A stretch of DNA of 13,905 nt from RGIG464 sp045599585 (GTDB lineage: Bacteria; Myxococcota_A; Bradymonadia; UBA4248): contig JAZRWH010000194.1 in NCBI GenBank assembly GCA_045599585.1, forward strand, positions 1 through 13,905, in the 5' to 3' direction. Position 1 is the first letter of the stretch. Every line of letters starts with the position of its first letter. The notes beneath the pieces are model-generated. The model worked only from the letters and a program-made list of their open reading frames with translations, was not told where the DNA came from and did no database searches. This document shows, piece by piece, positions 1-7,470 of the stretch. The position numbers and the translations under genes were made by a program.

Positions 1-45
1 TTGCTTTAAATAAGCTGTAATTTCGTTTGGTGTTAGTTTTTTCAT
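1..45 (-). CDS. 5' end of an unidentified minus-strand gene, cut by the window edge
   Basis: Reading the minus strand from base 45 gives 15 open codons, MKKLTPNEITAYLKQ, which run off the left edge. GGAGAG at about 55-60 (minus strand) lies 9 bases before the ATG, a good ribosome binding site. A second in-frame-independent ATG lies a few bases upstream (52-50) but would sit only 2 bases from the purine tract and gives a less protein-like start. A candidate extended -10 promoter lies further upstream at 91-99. The fragment is too short to assign a family. It follows the larger minus-strand gene in the same direction, but an intrinsic terminator separates the two, so it is probably its own transcription unit. 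Confidence 0.5.
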   Translation of the reverse strand, partial: MKKLTPNEITAYLKQ

Positions 46-90
46 CGTTCATGTCTCTCCAAATTCCTGTTTGGTTCAATAACCGCGTGC

Positions 91-99
91 ATTTTACCA
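91..99 (-). promoter_or_regulatory. candidate extended -10 promoter for the left-edge gene
   Basis: The minus strand reads TGGTAAAAT (99 down to 91), matching an extended -10 element (TG, one base, then TAAAAT). No good -35 lies 16-18 bases upstream, as is common for extended -10 promoters. Transcription would start near 84, giving a leader of about 40 bases before the ATG at 45. This is motif matching only. Confidence 0.35.
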
Positions 100-152
100 C
101 ACTATACTGAAAAGAAGACACGTGAAATAAATCGCAGTACAAATTTTATTCA

Positions 153-185
153 CAAAAAATGTCCCCCCTACAGCGTAAGGGGGGG
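153..185 (-). terminator. intrinsic terminator of the large minus-strand gene
   Basis: Read on the minus strand, CCCCCCT (184-178) pairs with AGGGGGG (169-163) around an 8-base loop. It is followed after ACA by a run of six T (complement of the A run at 154-159). A GC-only stem with a T-tract, about 65 bases after the stop at 248, is a textbook Rho-independent terminator. A weaker hairpin (GAGGAA at 191-196 with TTCCTC at 207-212) precedes it. Confidence 0.8.
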
Positions 186-247
186 CAATTGAGGAACTGC
201 GAAAGATTCCTCCTCCAATAAAAGGAAAGAAAGGGGAAGGTCTTTGC

Positions 248-2785
248 TTAGTCAAAGTCGATAATATTTTGTGATTTGAGATTACAGAGGATTGAGGCGG
301 TTTCGGTTTGTGACCAAGACGAAATGGAGAGGATATCGTTGATGGTGACGGTGCCGTCGATGAGCGAGAGAATGAAGCCAGCGCGGGCATCGACGCCAGA
401 TCGTTTGGCTAGCTCTGACATAGAAATGCATAGGCGCGGAGTGCGCGTGAGGGGATGAAGTTTCGCGAGTTCATCTGTTTCGAGAGTCGGCGTTTTGGTG
501 CGCTGAACTTTTTTGGGTGCAAGCGTGATGTCGGCAGAGGGATTAGATGCGGTTGCGAAACTAGGGGGCACTGCGACGGACTGTAAGCCAACCGAGGTCG
601 GACGTGCATTTTCGTTTTGAATCGCCTGTAAGCGGCTCATGGTTGCTTGTTGTGGTTTCGAAGCGATTTCTTCGCGCATATTGGCTCGTGATCCGCCATG
701 AATGCGATGGCCGAAGCCGATAAACGAAGCTTCTTCTTTTTCAACTGCTGCACGGGAGAAAAGACCGAAACGGCGTTCGGTGTCCGGTTTATCGTTGCTT
801 GTGTTAGCTGAGGATGTGGCGCTGAACGGATTTTTGAGCTCAACTTTTTGAGCGTGATCATCTGAAGTTGCAAATGAGTTCGAGCGGGAAGCTCTTGAAA
901 CACGATCATTTGTTCCCGATGCGGTTGCAAAGGGATGATTGCGTTCAGTGTTGGGTGTAAAATTGTCTGCAGCAAAAGACTGATTTGATGCTGGTTTGGC
1001 AGGTGCCGGTGTAACATCATTGAAAGTAAAGCGTCCCGTTGGCTGCTTAGGAATAGAAGTCGAATCGAGTGATTTATTGAAAGGATTTTTATGGGACTCT
1101 GGAACCGATGCATCAAGCGAGAGGTGTGCTGAGGCGGGTTTAGCAGGTGCAGGCGTGGCATCGAGCGAAAATGGAGACGGCTTCTGCGCAGTTGTCGGTA
1201 CAGGCGTTTTATTAAGTGTATTCGGCGTCGGAGCTGGTGTTTCGTTATCGAATTTAAAGGTGAAAGGATTCGATGGATTAGAGACGCCTGCAATTGCTTC
1301 GTCTGATGGACTGTCGAAATTGAAAGGAAAACTATTGTCTTCTAGGGCAGACGAGACGCTATCCGCATTGATAGAGAACAGACTATTGTGCTCTGGCGCC
1401 GGGGTAGCATCGCTAGCTTTAGCGTTCGGAGCCGCGTCGTCACTGTCGAGATTGTCAAATTTAAATGAAAAGGGGTTGTGTGATGGCTCAGGAACTGGGG
1501 TCGATTCGGTTGTCGGATTGGCACTGGCAGTAGATTTGAGGTTAGTGGGTACATTGTTGACAGCGCCGTGGTCGGAAACCTGAGGGTTGAGTGAGATACT
1601 TACATTGGCTGCCGAAGACTTGGGGCCAAAAAAGTCAGATATCGGATTTGAATCTGATGTTTGGCTGGCATGGAGCGAAAGTGTTGAAGGACGATTGGTT
1701 CGTTTAGGTACGTTTGGTGCAGGGGTCTGGTTCAATGGAGGGAAGCTCGGACTACTGCTGTTGAATGACGGTGCGTTGATGAAGGATGAGAAAGGATCGT
1801 CTTCTGGAGACGCTTCAGAGGCTACGGCGTACAGGGCTGCCAAGGGGCGATTTGGGGTTCCCATGTGCGAAGCGTTTTGGTTTTCTGCTTCTGAGGGACC
1901 GACGTTGCGTCGGATCAGGCCCGAGTACGGATTTGAGGTGTTGTTCGAAGGTGCATGAGACGTCCCGAGATCTCCAAAACTATCATCAATATCGATACTA
2001 AGGTCAATATTGCTGTCTGTCAGGTTGATAGGTTCTTTGCGGTTACAGCCCGACAACGAGTCTTCGAGTGGATCCGAATCAAGCATGTGCTTGTCGAGTG
2101 CATTTTGGATAACTTGGTCACTCTCACTTACCTTTGAGGTGAAACTTGCGAACGAGATATCGAGAGCCTGATCAACGTCGAAGTTTTCATCAAAGAGTTT
2201 GTCAAATAGGGATTCGCTGTCGTTGGATGACGATTTTGCAGGGGGCTGATCGTCGATTGGCTGAATATCGTTGTCGTTCAAATCGTCGATCGGCTGAATA
2301 TCGTTGTCGTTTAAATCGTCGATCGGCTGAACGTCGATATCTGCCAGCTCCATCATAGGAACATTTTTGTGATTCAAATCGATCGGTTTGACGTCATCGT
2401 TAGATAACTCATCTAAAGAAAGAGAAGGGATCGATTTAACATCTTTTTGGGGGGGCTGAATGGACGCAGGATGATCCGACTCAAGACTTTGATTGAGGTT
2501 TAGACTAAAACTGTCATCCTCGAGATCGTCAAAACTAAAGCCACTAAAATCATCGAAAGCGCTCGTTGATGTGCTGCGATCGATGAGGGCGTCGTAAAAA
2601 GTAAACAGAGAAAGCGGCGGGTCTTTTAGAATATCGAGCATCACACCGACTAGATCTGTCAGGTCTGTTCTGGCCTGCTTAAGCTGTTTTGCCTTGTCAA
2701 AGGCAGCATCTGTGTTGCCTTTGTAGTACACCTCGGCAATTTCTTTGATTTCTGCAGGAATGTCATTGACCGAATTGATTGCCAT
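248..2785 (-). CDS. large low-complexity Asp/Ser/Pro-rich protein with a Myxococcota-type C-terminal domain
   Basis: 845 residues, no signal peptide or membrane segment, so probably cytoplasmic. Three regions are visible. Residues 1 to about 70 are helix-rich (IPAEIKEIAEVYYKGNTDAA, then a Leu/Asp helix). Residues about 70-750 are acidic and low in complexity, rich in Asp, Ser, Asn and Pro. They include an 11-residue tandem repeat DNDIQPIDDLN (about 149-179) and recurring short motifs: NPFSFKFD, NPFTFKFD, FPFNFD, and TPAPAKPAS twice. Residues about 765-845 are ordered, with PRLCISMSELAKRSGVDAR followed by FILSLIDGTVTINDIL, and end in IIDFD. From memory, this resembles a small C-terminal domain found on many Myxococcota regulatory or hypothetical proteins, where it follows variable N-terminal parts. 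No enzymatic motif is visible. The start is supported by GGGAG 7 bases upstream of the ATG at 2785. The protein looks like a scaffold or adaptor with a folded tail, but its function is unknown. Confidence 0.85.
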   Translation of the reverse strand: MAINSVNDIPAEIKEIAEVYYKGNTDAAFDKAKQLKQARTDLTDLVGVMLDILKDPPLSLFTFYDALIDRSTSTSAFDDFSGFSFDDLEDDSFSLNLNQSLESDHPASIQPPQKDVKSIPSLSLDELSNDDVKPIDLNHKNVPMMELADIDVQPIDDLNDNDIQPIDDLNDNDIQPIDDQPPAKSSSNDSESLFDKLFDENFDVDQALDISFASFTSKVSESDQVIQNALDKHMLDSDPLEDSLSGCNRKEPINLTDSNIDLSIDIDDSFGDLGTSHAPSNNTSNPYSGLIRRNVGPSEAENQNASHMGTPNRPLAALYAVASEASPEDDPFSSFINAPSFNSSSPSFPPLNQTPAPNVPKRTNRPSTLSLHASQTSDSNPISDFFGPKSSAANVSISLNPQVSDHGAVNNVPTNLKSTASANPTTESTPVPEPSHNPFSFKFDNLDSDDAAPNAKASDATPAPEHNSLFSINADSVSSALEDNSFPFNFDSPSDEAIAGVSNPSNPFTFKFDNETPAPTPNTLNKTPVPTTAQKPSPFSLDATPAPAKPASAHLSLDASVPESHKNPFNKSLDSTSIPKQPTGRFTFNDVTPAPAKPASNQSFAADNFTPNTERNHPFATASGTNDRVSRASRSNSFATSDDHAQKVELKNPFSATSSANTSNDKPDTERRFGLFSRAAVEKEEASFIGFGHRIHGGSRANMREEIASKPQQATMSRLQAIQNENARPTSVGLQSVAVPPSFATASNPSADITLAPKKVQRTKTPTLETDELAKLHPLTRTPRLCISMSELAKRSGVDARAGFILSLIDGTVTINDILSISSWSQTETASILCNLKSQNIIDFD
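2249..2340 (-). repeat. 33-bp tandem repeat inside the large minus-strand gene
   Basis: Two full 33-bp units (2249-2281 and 2282-2314), each beginning ATCGTCGAT on the plus strand, are followed by a partial third (2315-2340). The two full units differ at only two positions. They encode an 11-residue acidic repeat (IDDLNDNDIQP) and keep the reading frame. A shorter relative (DDVKPIDLN) lies just upstream in the protein, suggesting older copies. Near identity at DNA level points to recent duplication. Confidence 0.85.
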
Positions 2786-2913
2786 CTAAAATCTCCCAAT
2801 AAAGAAAAATAGCCCCCTAAGATTAACAGAAAATAGAGCGATCGTGCAACGCGCTATTGTGTTGATGGAGCGTCGTTTTTGGGAAAAAATAAGTGCGGAG
2901 CGATGGATAATTT

Positions 2914-2943
2914 GGTAAGATAGGGTGGACTGGCCGCGCCAGT
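2914..2943 (+). promoter_or_regulatory. candidate promoter with overlapping or adjacent inverted repeat, upstream of the DUF4177-like gene
   Basis: TGGTAAGAT at 2913-2921 resembles an extended -10 element, with no clear -35. About 7 bases downstream lies a perfect inverted repeat, ACTGGC-CGC-GCCAGT (2929-2943), then TTTT. It could be an operator over the transcription start, a 5' mRNA hairpin, or a short terminator. This lies in the 241-base divergent region (2786-3026), which must also carry the leftward promoter. I found no confident leftward -35/-10 pair. Confidence 0.3.
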
Positions 2944-3026
2944 TTTATGTACTTGATATGGTTTTCGCTTGAATTGCCTGCGTTTTGCGTTGGATTTGGG
3001 CGAATTAATGAGGAGAATATCTTACT

Positions 3027-3254
3027 ATGGCAGAAAGAACCCCCTGGGAATATTTCATTTTGCGCCGTCATATCGGTGATGGTACCGTCGATTTCTACGT
3101 TGGTGATACGCTTACTAAGGCTGTTCCCGTCCAGAACGCTGATGAGTCTCAGGTCCTCGGAACCTTCGGACAGCATGGATACGAACTCTGCAGCGTTCAG
3201 CAACTTCGCACCGGCGATATTAAGTACTACTTTAAACGTCCAGCCAATAGATAA
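3027..3254 (+). CDS. small DUF4177-like protein upstream of rpoZ
   Basis: 75 residues. The fold signature of the DUF4177 family is visible: an N-terminal WEYFILRR strand (residues 7-14), a central LGTFGQHGYELCSVQ helix-to-strand segment (44-58, equivalent to the family's 'LN.LG..GWELVSV'), and a C-terminal YYFKRP strand (67-72). DUF4177 proteins are small cytoplasmic proteins of unknown role. AGGAG lies 11 bases before the ATG. The stop is 14 bases before rpoZ, whose ribosome site lies in that gap, so the two are very likely co-transcribed. The family call is from motif pattern only. Confidence 0.8.
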   Translation: MAERTPWEYFILRRHIGDGTVDFYVGDTLTKAVPVQNADESQVLGTFGQHGYELCSVQQLRTGDIKYYFKRPANR

Positions 3255-3268
3255 CTAAGGAGTGTCCA

Positions 3269-3517
3269 ATGGCTCGTGTGACTGTCGAGGATTGCCTCGA
3301 AAAAATCTCTAATCGCTTCGCTCTCGCCTTGCTCGCAAGCAAACGCGCTCGCACTTTGCTCTCCGGCGATGCACCTACTGTCGAAACCGATAACAAACCT
3401 TGCGTTACCGCCCTCCGTGAAATCGCTGAAGGTACCGTTCATTGGGATCTCCCCGTCGAAGATATTCTCGCCGGTAATATTCCCGAAAAGAAAAAACGTA
3501 AGTCTTCCCATAAGTAA
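3269..3517 (+). CDS. rpoZ: DNA-directed RNA polymerase omega subunit
   Basis: 82 residues, normal length for a short omega subunit. The N-terminus MARVTVEDCLEKISNRFALA is the conserved omega core, followed by LLASKRARTLLSG (residues 21-33), where other family members have 'LLA.KRARQL..G'. A conserved 'PCVTALREIAEGTV' helix (44-57) follows, then a basic tail KKKRKSSHK. Omega binds the beta-prime subunit and helps assemble and stabilise RNA polymerase. AAGGAG lies 6 bases before the ATG. The gene ends its transcription unit: structured repeat copy 1 and a terminator-like hairpin follow. A Myxococcus-like N-terminus supports the proposed lineage. Confidence 0.95.
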   Translation: MARVTVEDCLEKISNRFALALLASKRARTLLSGDAPTVETDNKPCVTALREIAEGTVHWDLPVEDILAGNIPEKKKRKSSHK

Positions 3518-3560
3518 CGCTAATCTCGCTGCTTGGGCGTTCCCTCGTTTGGGTTAAATA

Positions 3561-3620
3561 GGGGGATGTCTCCCCCTGAGCGGCTATCAACCAGCTGCGC
3601 TGATCGATACGCCGCTACCC
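3561..3620 (+). repeat. structured intergenic element, copy 1 (after rpoZ)
   Basis: GGGGGA-TGTC-TCCCCC (3561-3576) forms the first hairpin. TGA follows, then AGCGGC (3579-3584) pairs with GCCGCT (3611-3616), and TATC (3585-3588) pairs with GATA (3606-3609), leaving C3610 unpaired. The upper stem is imperfect, ending in CAGC-TGC-GCTG. ACCC closes the element. It begins 43 bases after the rpoZ stop. The element shares CCCCTGAGCGGCTAT and ATACGCCGCTACCC with two other copies in the window. The right C-tract is shorter here than in the other copies. No T-run follows, so it is not a standard terminator. Confidence 0.85.
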
Positions 3621-3682
3621 TCTCTACTTTCGCCCCTACTTCGCTTGGCTAGCTTACTCCATTGGCTGCGACTCCACTCCTT

Positions 3683-3723
3683 GAGCGCTTTCCTGTTCCT
3701 CAGGAAGGCGCTTTCATGTTTTA
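3683..3723 (+). terminator. terminator-like hairpin between rpoZ and the PEGA operon
   Basis: AGCGCTTTCCT (3684-3694) pairs with AGGAAGGCGCT (3702-3712): 11 pairs including one G-T, with a 7-base loop. TTTCATGTTTT follows. The T-tract is interrupted, so termination could be partial. It is the strongest simple hairpin in the 324-base gap 3518-3841, which otherwise holds repeat copy 1 and no convincing gene or promoter. It plausibly ends the DUF4177-rpoZ transcript or attenuates read-through into the PEGA operon. Confidence 0.55.
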
Positions 3724-3831
3724 GGCTCGCTAAAAATGCCTCCGCGAAAATATTTTGACGCGCTGTACGTTGTTCTTCGGCTGGCCGCTTTTGGTTTTGC
3801 TTCGCTTATTAGGCTCTCTTTCTCTCGCTTT

Positions 3832-3837
3832 AGGAGG
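3832..3837 (+). promoter_or_regulatory. ribosome binding site choosing the PEGA protein start
   Basis: A consensus AGGAGG sits 4 bases before ATG 3842, closer than usual but far better than anything before ATG 3755 or ATG 3896. It shortens the open frame by 29 codons and leaves a proper basic-hydrophobic signal peptide at the N-terminus. Confidence 0.7.
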
Positions 3838-3841
3838 ATCG

Positions 3842-5803
3842 ATGCGTCGAAGGTCCGTTTTCAGATCGTTTGATCGCTTTCTGCGTAATCGCTTTATGCG
3901 CGCTGCACTTTCTGCCTGCGCTCTTTCCCTCTCGTCCGTCGCGCTCTTGCCGGCTCAAGCGGTCTACGCTCAGGATGATGACGAGAATACCCGCGTTATG
4001 TGGCAGGTTCGGTATGACGCTTCTCTCTCTAAATCTCAGAAAGAAGAAATACAAAATACCCTCCTCAGTACACTCGCTCGCGGTCGCGAAAGACATTTCG
4101 CCGCTGATTCCATCATTCGGCAAAAATTAAAAACTGAAGGACTCCAAATGCCTTCGTGCTTCGAAGATGGCGGCCCTTGCGCTTCGGGCTCCGCGTTCCT
4201 CCTCGATGTGCATCAGGTCGATATCTACGTTGACGCTCTCTTCTCTTGGAAAAATGATGAGTGGTTCGTCGACCTCAAACTCTATCGACGCCTCTCCGCT
4301 TCTTCAAATCCTATTACTCAGCACGGCAAAAAATTATCCGCACTGCTTAACAACGTCGTCGGCTCACTCTTCATCTTGGAATCTAGCGTCGATATTACTG
4401 CTAATGTCCCCGATGTCGAGGTCTACCTAAATCAAAAACTCCTCGGTACGACGCCTCTCAGCATGAAAATTAATGAGGGTGAACAAAAATTGACCTTCAA
4501 AAAAGAAGGATACTTCCCTACAACTTGGGAGTTCACCGCTAAAAAAGGCGTAATACACTCGCATGATGTCGTGCTTCAGCCCGAAACTACCCCCTTCACC
4601 GTCAATGCTTCTGACCCTGAGGGTAAGGTTATTATCGACGGCGAAGAATGGGCTGACGTTGGTCAAACTAAAGAAATTTTGCCGGGTGAACACACCGTTC
4701 GCGTCGAAAGTGAACATTATCATCCCTACGAACAAAGTCTCATGATCTATTCGGGGAATCCCCAGACCATGACGGTCTCAATGCTCCCTAATCCACGAGA
4801 CGTCGAAGATATTCGCCATGATGGCATCGGTCGCTACCGCTTTTCTGCTACCGGCGGCTACCACTTCGCCTTTACCAAGTTTTCTATGGAGCAACTCACC
4901 TCCAAAATTAAAAAAACTGGTGGCGAATCCGGTCACGTGCTCGTTTCGCCCGGCGGCTATAAAGGTAATGCTCGCGAATCTTGGATTGATACCTCCTTCC
5001 ATGGCCTTACTCTCGCCTTTAACTACGAAAATGAATACTGGGGCCTTACCCTCGCTCGCCTCGATCTCATGGGGTCCGCTGTTGACTTGGATTTCGGTTA
5101 TTACGGAACAGAAGATAAAGGCGAAAAAACAAAGCTCTTTAACGCAAATGCTGATGGCGCAACGCTCATCGGCTTTTATCCCGCTCAGATTAAAGCTCAC
5201 TATACCTTCTGGGTCATGCAGGCTGAAGCCGTCGCCGGTATCGGTCTCTCGTGGATTAAACTTCGAAGTCACGCTCTGGAAAATATCTATGCGTCGGGCG
5301 TCGGATACGATGGCTCTAAGGTCGATTTCTCCCGTACTGCTTTCTCTGCAAACTTCGATTTCGCCCTCAAATACTTCTTTAGCGAAGAAACATTCGCTAT
5401 GCTCAGTTACGGTTTTCAGATCGACGCCGAAGGGCATAATGACGCCACTTTCAGACATGGTATGACAATCGCCTTCGGTATGCAGATCCCCCTCGCAATG
5501 CGCGACAAAGTTCTCTATACCGAACTCGAAAACGTCGAAATTAATGAAGATGAACAACAGATCCTTAACGACGCTTCTTCGTCTATAGATCCTGGCGATG
5601 TCGTGATCCTACAGTCTGAAGAAGATCATGACATACAACCCGCGGTGATCGATGTCTCTGATGCCGTGCCTTTGCAGGAACTTCAGCCGCTCGATTATGG
5701 TCACCCCTCTACCGAGGACGATGCGCCCATCGTCTTGGATGATGATGATGAAACGGTCTCTTATTTCATGTATACCGTCCCCGCGGAGGTCTTTCATGGC
5801 TAG
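3842..5803 (+). CDS. secreted PEGA-domain protein with beta-rich C-terminal region and acidic tail
   Basis: 653 residues from ATG 3842. AGGAGG at 3832-3837 is an excellent ribosome binding sequence, though only 4 bases away. The open frame extends upstream to 3755 but that start has no such site. Residues 1-43 are a signal peptide: long basic n-region, hydrophobic core, cleavage after AQAVYA, so the mature protein starts QDDDEN. Residues 50-180 are an unrecognised domain with a close cysteine pair (C106, C113) that could form a disulfide. Residues about 183-247 (VEVYLNQKLLGTTPLSMKI) and about 253-316 (GKVIIDGEEW) are two PEGA-like beta-sandwich repeats. PEGA modules are known on surface or envelope proteins. 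Residues about 330-570 have alternating aromatic/polar strands typical of an outer-membrane barrel. Residues about 570-653 are very acidic. The stop overlaps the TPR gene start by 8 bases. Role unknown; envelope-located is a fair inference. Confidence 0.85.
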   Translation: MRRRSVFRSFDRFLRNRFMRAALSACALSLSSVALLPAQAVYAQDDDENTRVMWQVRYDASLSKSQKEEIQNTLLSTLARGRERHFAADSIIRQKLKTEGLQMPSCFEDGGPCASGSAFLLDVHQVDIYVDALFSWKNDEWFVDLKLYRRLSASSNPITQHGKKLSALLNNVVGSLFILESSVDITANVPDVEVYLNQKLLGTTPLSMKINEGEQKLTFKKEGYFPTTWEFTAKKGVIHSHDVVLQPETTPFTVNASDPEGKVIIDGEEWADVGQTKEILPGEHTVRVESEHYHPYEQSLMIYSGNPQTMTVSMLPNPRDVEDIRHDGIGRYRFSATGGYHFAFTKFSMEQLTSKIKKTGGESGHVLVSPGGYKGNARESWIDTSFHGLTLAFNYENEYWGLTLARLDLMGSAVDLDFGYYGTEDKGEKTKLFNANADGATLIGFYPAQIKAHYTFWVMQAEAVAGIGLSWIKLRSHALENIYASGVGYDGSKVDFSRTAFSANFDFALKYFFSEETFAMLSYGFQIDAEGHNDATFRHGMTIAFGMQIPLAMRDKVLYTELENVEINEDEQQILNDASSSIDPGDVVILQSEEDHDIQPAVIDVSDAVPLQELQPLDYGHPSTEDDAPIVLDDDDETVSYFMYTVPAEVFHG

Positions 5804-6806
5804 TCGATTTGTCGCTCACTTGCTCCGTTCGCTCGCTTCTGCTTTCGCCGCTGCGGTCCTCTGCTTGACGCCGCTCGTCGCTTCGGCTCAGTCTTCCGCG
5901 CAAGAATTTTATTCGGAAGGTAACGCAAATTATAATAATAAAAAGTACGAAGATGCGGTTAAGCTGTACATTAAGGCAATTCAGCTCCAGCCTAAGACAA
6001 TGATTAAGGCCTACCTTAATTGCGCTCGTGCTTACTCAATGCTTAACGACTTCGTTAACTCAAAACGCTTTTACGATTACTATTTTGAGGTCTCCGGTAA
6101 TACCGCTGACAAAAAAATTACCGCTGAATATAAAGCTGTCGTTAAAAAATTAAAGCCGTCAGATACCTATGTGCGCCCTGAAGAACAAGCACGTGCCCTG
6201 GTCCAGCTTGAATCGACTATGATGTCAGGACCCTATATCAATAATACGAATGGTGGGGCACTCTCGTTTTATGCAATCCTTATCCGTACGGGCTTCTCTG
6301 AACCTATGATCGCTGACCTCCAAAAACAGCTTGCAAATGGAATCTTGCAGGAAGTTTTACAGGAAATTCAACCCGTGGAAGGACAACCCCTCCCGAATCT
6401 CGATCGCTTGGGCTGGGAGTTCGAACGCTCAAAACTCTCTAAAGCCGCTCAGTTCCCCGATGTGCAGCCCGATGCAGCCCTCTTGGCGCGTATCGAAAAA
6501 ACTGCTATGGGCTGGGAAGCTTACCTCAAAAGCGAATACACTCTGGCAGCTCAGTATTTCGATGCCGCTTGCGATGACGAACATCCTATCCCCGCCGCTT
6601 ATTGGGGAAGAATGATGACTGCTTTTCATGTCGATGCTGATGCCGCTATCTTTAAACGTATCGATCAAACAGAACACGTCTATAAAGAGGCTGGATACGT
6701 GCATTATGATGCCTACTTCGCGTTGCTTAGAGCTCAGGTCTACAAAAGTCAGGGTAAGTTCGATCAGGCGCTCGAGGAACTCGATAAAATGGGAGCTGCT
6801 CTCTAA
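5796..6806 (+). CDS. periplasmic TPR-repeat protein
   Basis: 336 residues from ATG 5796, chosen because GGAGG lies 6 bases upstream and the N-terminus then becomes a signal peptide (residues 1-31, cleavage after VASA before QSS). The frame is open further upstream to 5652, but that part lies inside the preceding gene and reads as nonsense. No lipobox precedes C23, so it is probably soluble in the periplasm. Residues about 35-68 are a clear TPR (EGNANYNNKKYEDAVKLYIK), with a second at about 69-102 (KAYLNCARAYSMLNDFVNSK). More TPR-like helices occur at about 240-275 (GWEAYLKSEYTLAAQYFDAA) and at the C-terminus (VYKSQGKFDQALEELDKM). TPRs mediate protein binding. It overlaps the PEGA gene by 8 bases and the next gene by 1 (TAATG), so it is translationally coupled to both. 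It may work with the PEGA protein in the envelope. Confidence 0.88.
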   Translation: MASRFVAHLLRSLASAFAAAVLCLTPLVASAQSSAQEFYSEGNANYNNKKYEDAVKLYIKAIQLQPKTMIKAYLNCARAYSMLNDFVNSKRFYDYYFEVSGNTADKKITAEYKAVVKKLKPSDTYVRPEEQARALVQLESTMMSGPYINNTNGGALSFYAILIRTGFSEPMIADLQKQLANGILQEVLQEIQPVEGQPLPNLDRLGWEFERSKLSKAAQFPDVQPDAALLARIEKTAMGWEAYLKSEYTLAAQYFDAACDDEHPIPAAYWGRMMTAFHVDADAAIFKRIDQTEHVYKEAGYVHYDAYFALLRAQVYKSQGKFDQALEELDKMGAAL

Positions 6807-7459
6807 TGCACGTTTGCGAATCGTTTGATCTACCCGGTCTCTCTGCGCCAGACTCCGTTTGCGAAAATCTTAAGCTGACGCCGAGAACGCTGACGCTCGC
6901 GTGCTTTAACGTCGATTTCATCCTGCGATCCCTGTTCTATATCGCAGAACTTTGCGCTGCTTCCATCGCAGTTACAAAGCTCTTCTCATTCGGGGCTGAG
7001 CTCTCATCCCTCTGGGCTTGGGGCGCCGTCTTCGCAATTATTCCAATCGCGCTCGTCTTCATTCCGTGGAAACTTATCCATGGCTTTTTGGCGCAAAAAC
7101 GCTGCTTCGAGGCTTGTAAACACGTCTATACAAACGGTGTCCCCGTCATTGGATGCATCGTGATGATGAGCTTCGTCTCCGGTAACGACTACTCTTCTTA
7201 CTTTAATAAACATGGCCTCAGACACCCTTTCTCTAAACGACGCGTGAGAATTGATTATTCTTTTTATATAGAGAATACGTTAGAATCCGGAGAGGTCGAA
7301 AATGTGCTGAAAACAGGATCCGTTTTCATTCATGAAAGAAATGCCCGTTTCCTGGCCCTCAATGATCCCGTCTGCGTTCTCTATGATCCACAAAATCCCG
7401 CTAAAAACATGCTCTTTCCGATCCCCGGTGAGGAGTTCTGTTCTGGCTGTCTTAAATAA
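6806..7459 (+). CDS. two-helix membrane protein with a DUF3592-like soluble domain
   Basis: 217 residues. The ATG overlaps the previous stop (TAATG), and GGGAG lies 10 bases upstream. Hydrophobic helices are visible at about 36-58 and 68-92 (AWGAVFAIIPIALVFIPWKL), with a soluble part from 93. That part has the pattern of DUF3592-type domains: an early beta segment (VPVIGCIVMM), a central IDYSFYIEN strand, and a late 'NDPVCVLYDPQNPAKNMLFP', equivalent to the family's VLYDP-x-NP motif. The family's function is unknown. The N-terminal 30 residues are not a signal peptide. Eight or so cysteines are spread through the protein, more than its neighbours have. It is the third gene of the PEGA-TPR operon, and the cyclophilin ribosome site overlaps its stop. 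Confidence 0.75.
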   Translation: MHVCESFDLPGLSAPDSVCENLKLTPRTLTLACFNVDFILRSLFYIAELCAASIAVTKLFSFGAELSSLWAWGAVFAIIPIALVFIPWKLIHGFLAQKRCFEACKHVYTNGVPVIGCIVMMSFVSGNDYSSYFNKHGLRHPFSKRRVRIDYSFYIENTLESGEVENVLKTGSVFIHERNARFLALNDPVCVLYDPQNPAKNMLFPIPGEEFCSGCLK

Positions 7460-7470
7460 GGAGTTCTACA

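Noticed and set aside
996..1583. 195-codon plus-strand open frame opposite the large minus-strand gene
   Set aside because: Gly/Val/Ser-rich antisense shadow of the low-complexity repeats; no ribosome site or recognisable domain.
3755..3841. Upstream extension of the PEGA protein frame starting at ATG 3755
   Set aside because: No ribosome site there, and it would place 29 odd residues before a good signal peptide; AGGAGG before ATG 3842 fits better.
4778..5557. 259-codon minus-strand open frame opposite the PEGA gene
   Set aside because: Antisense of a gene with a signal peptide and PEGA domains; composition does not look like a protein with a family.
5652..5795. Upstream extension of the TPR protein frame starting at ATG 5652
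   Set aside because: It lies inside the PEGA gene, reads as Met/Ser/Arg-rich nonsense, and lacks a ribosome site; ATG 5796 has GGAGG and begins a signal peptide.
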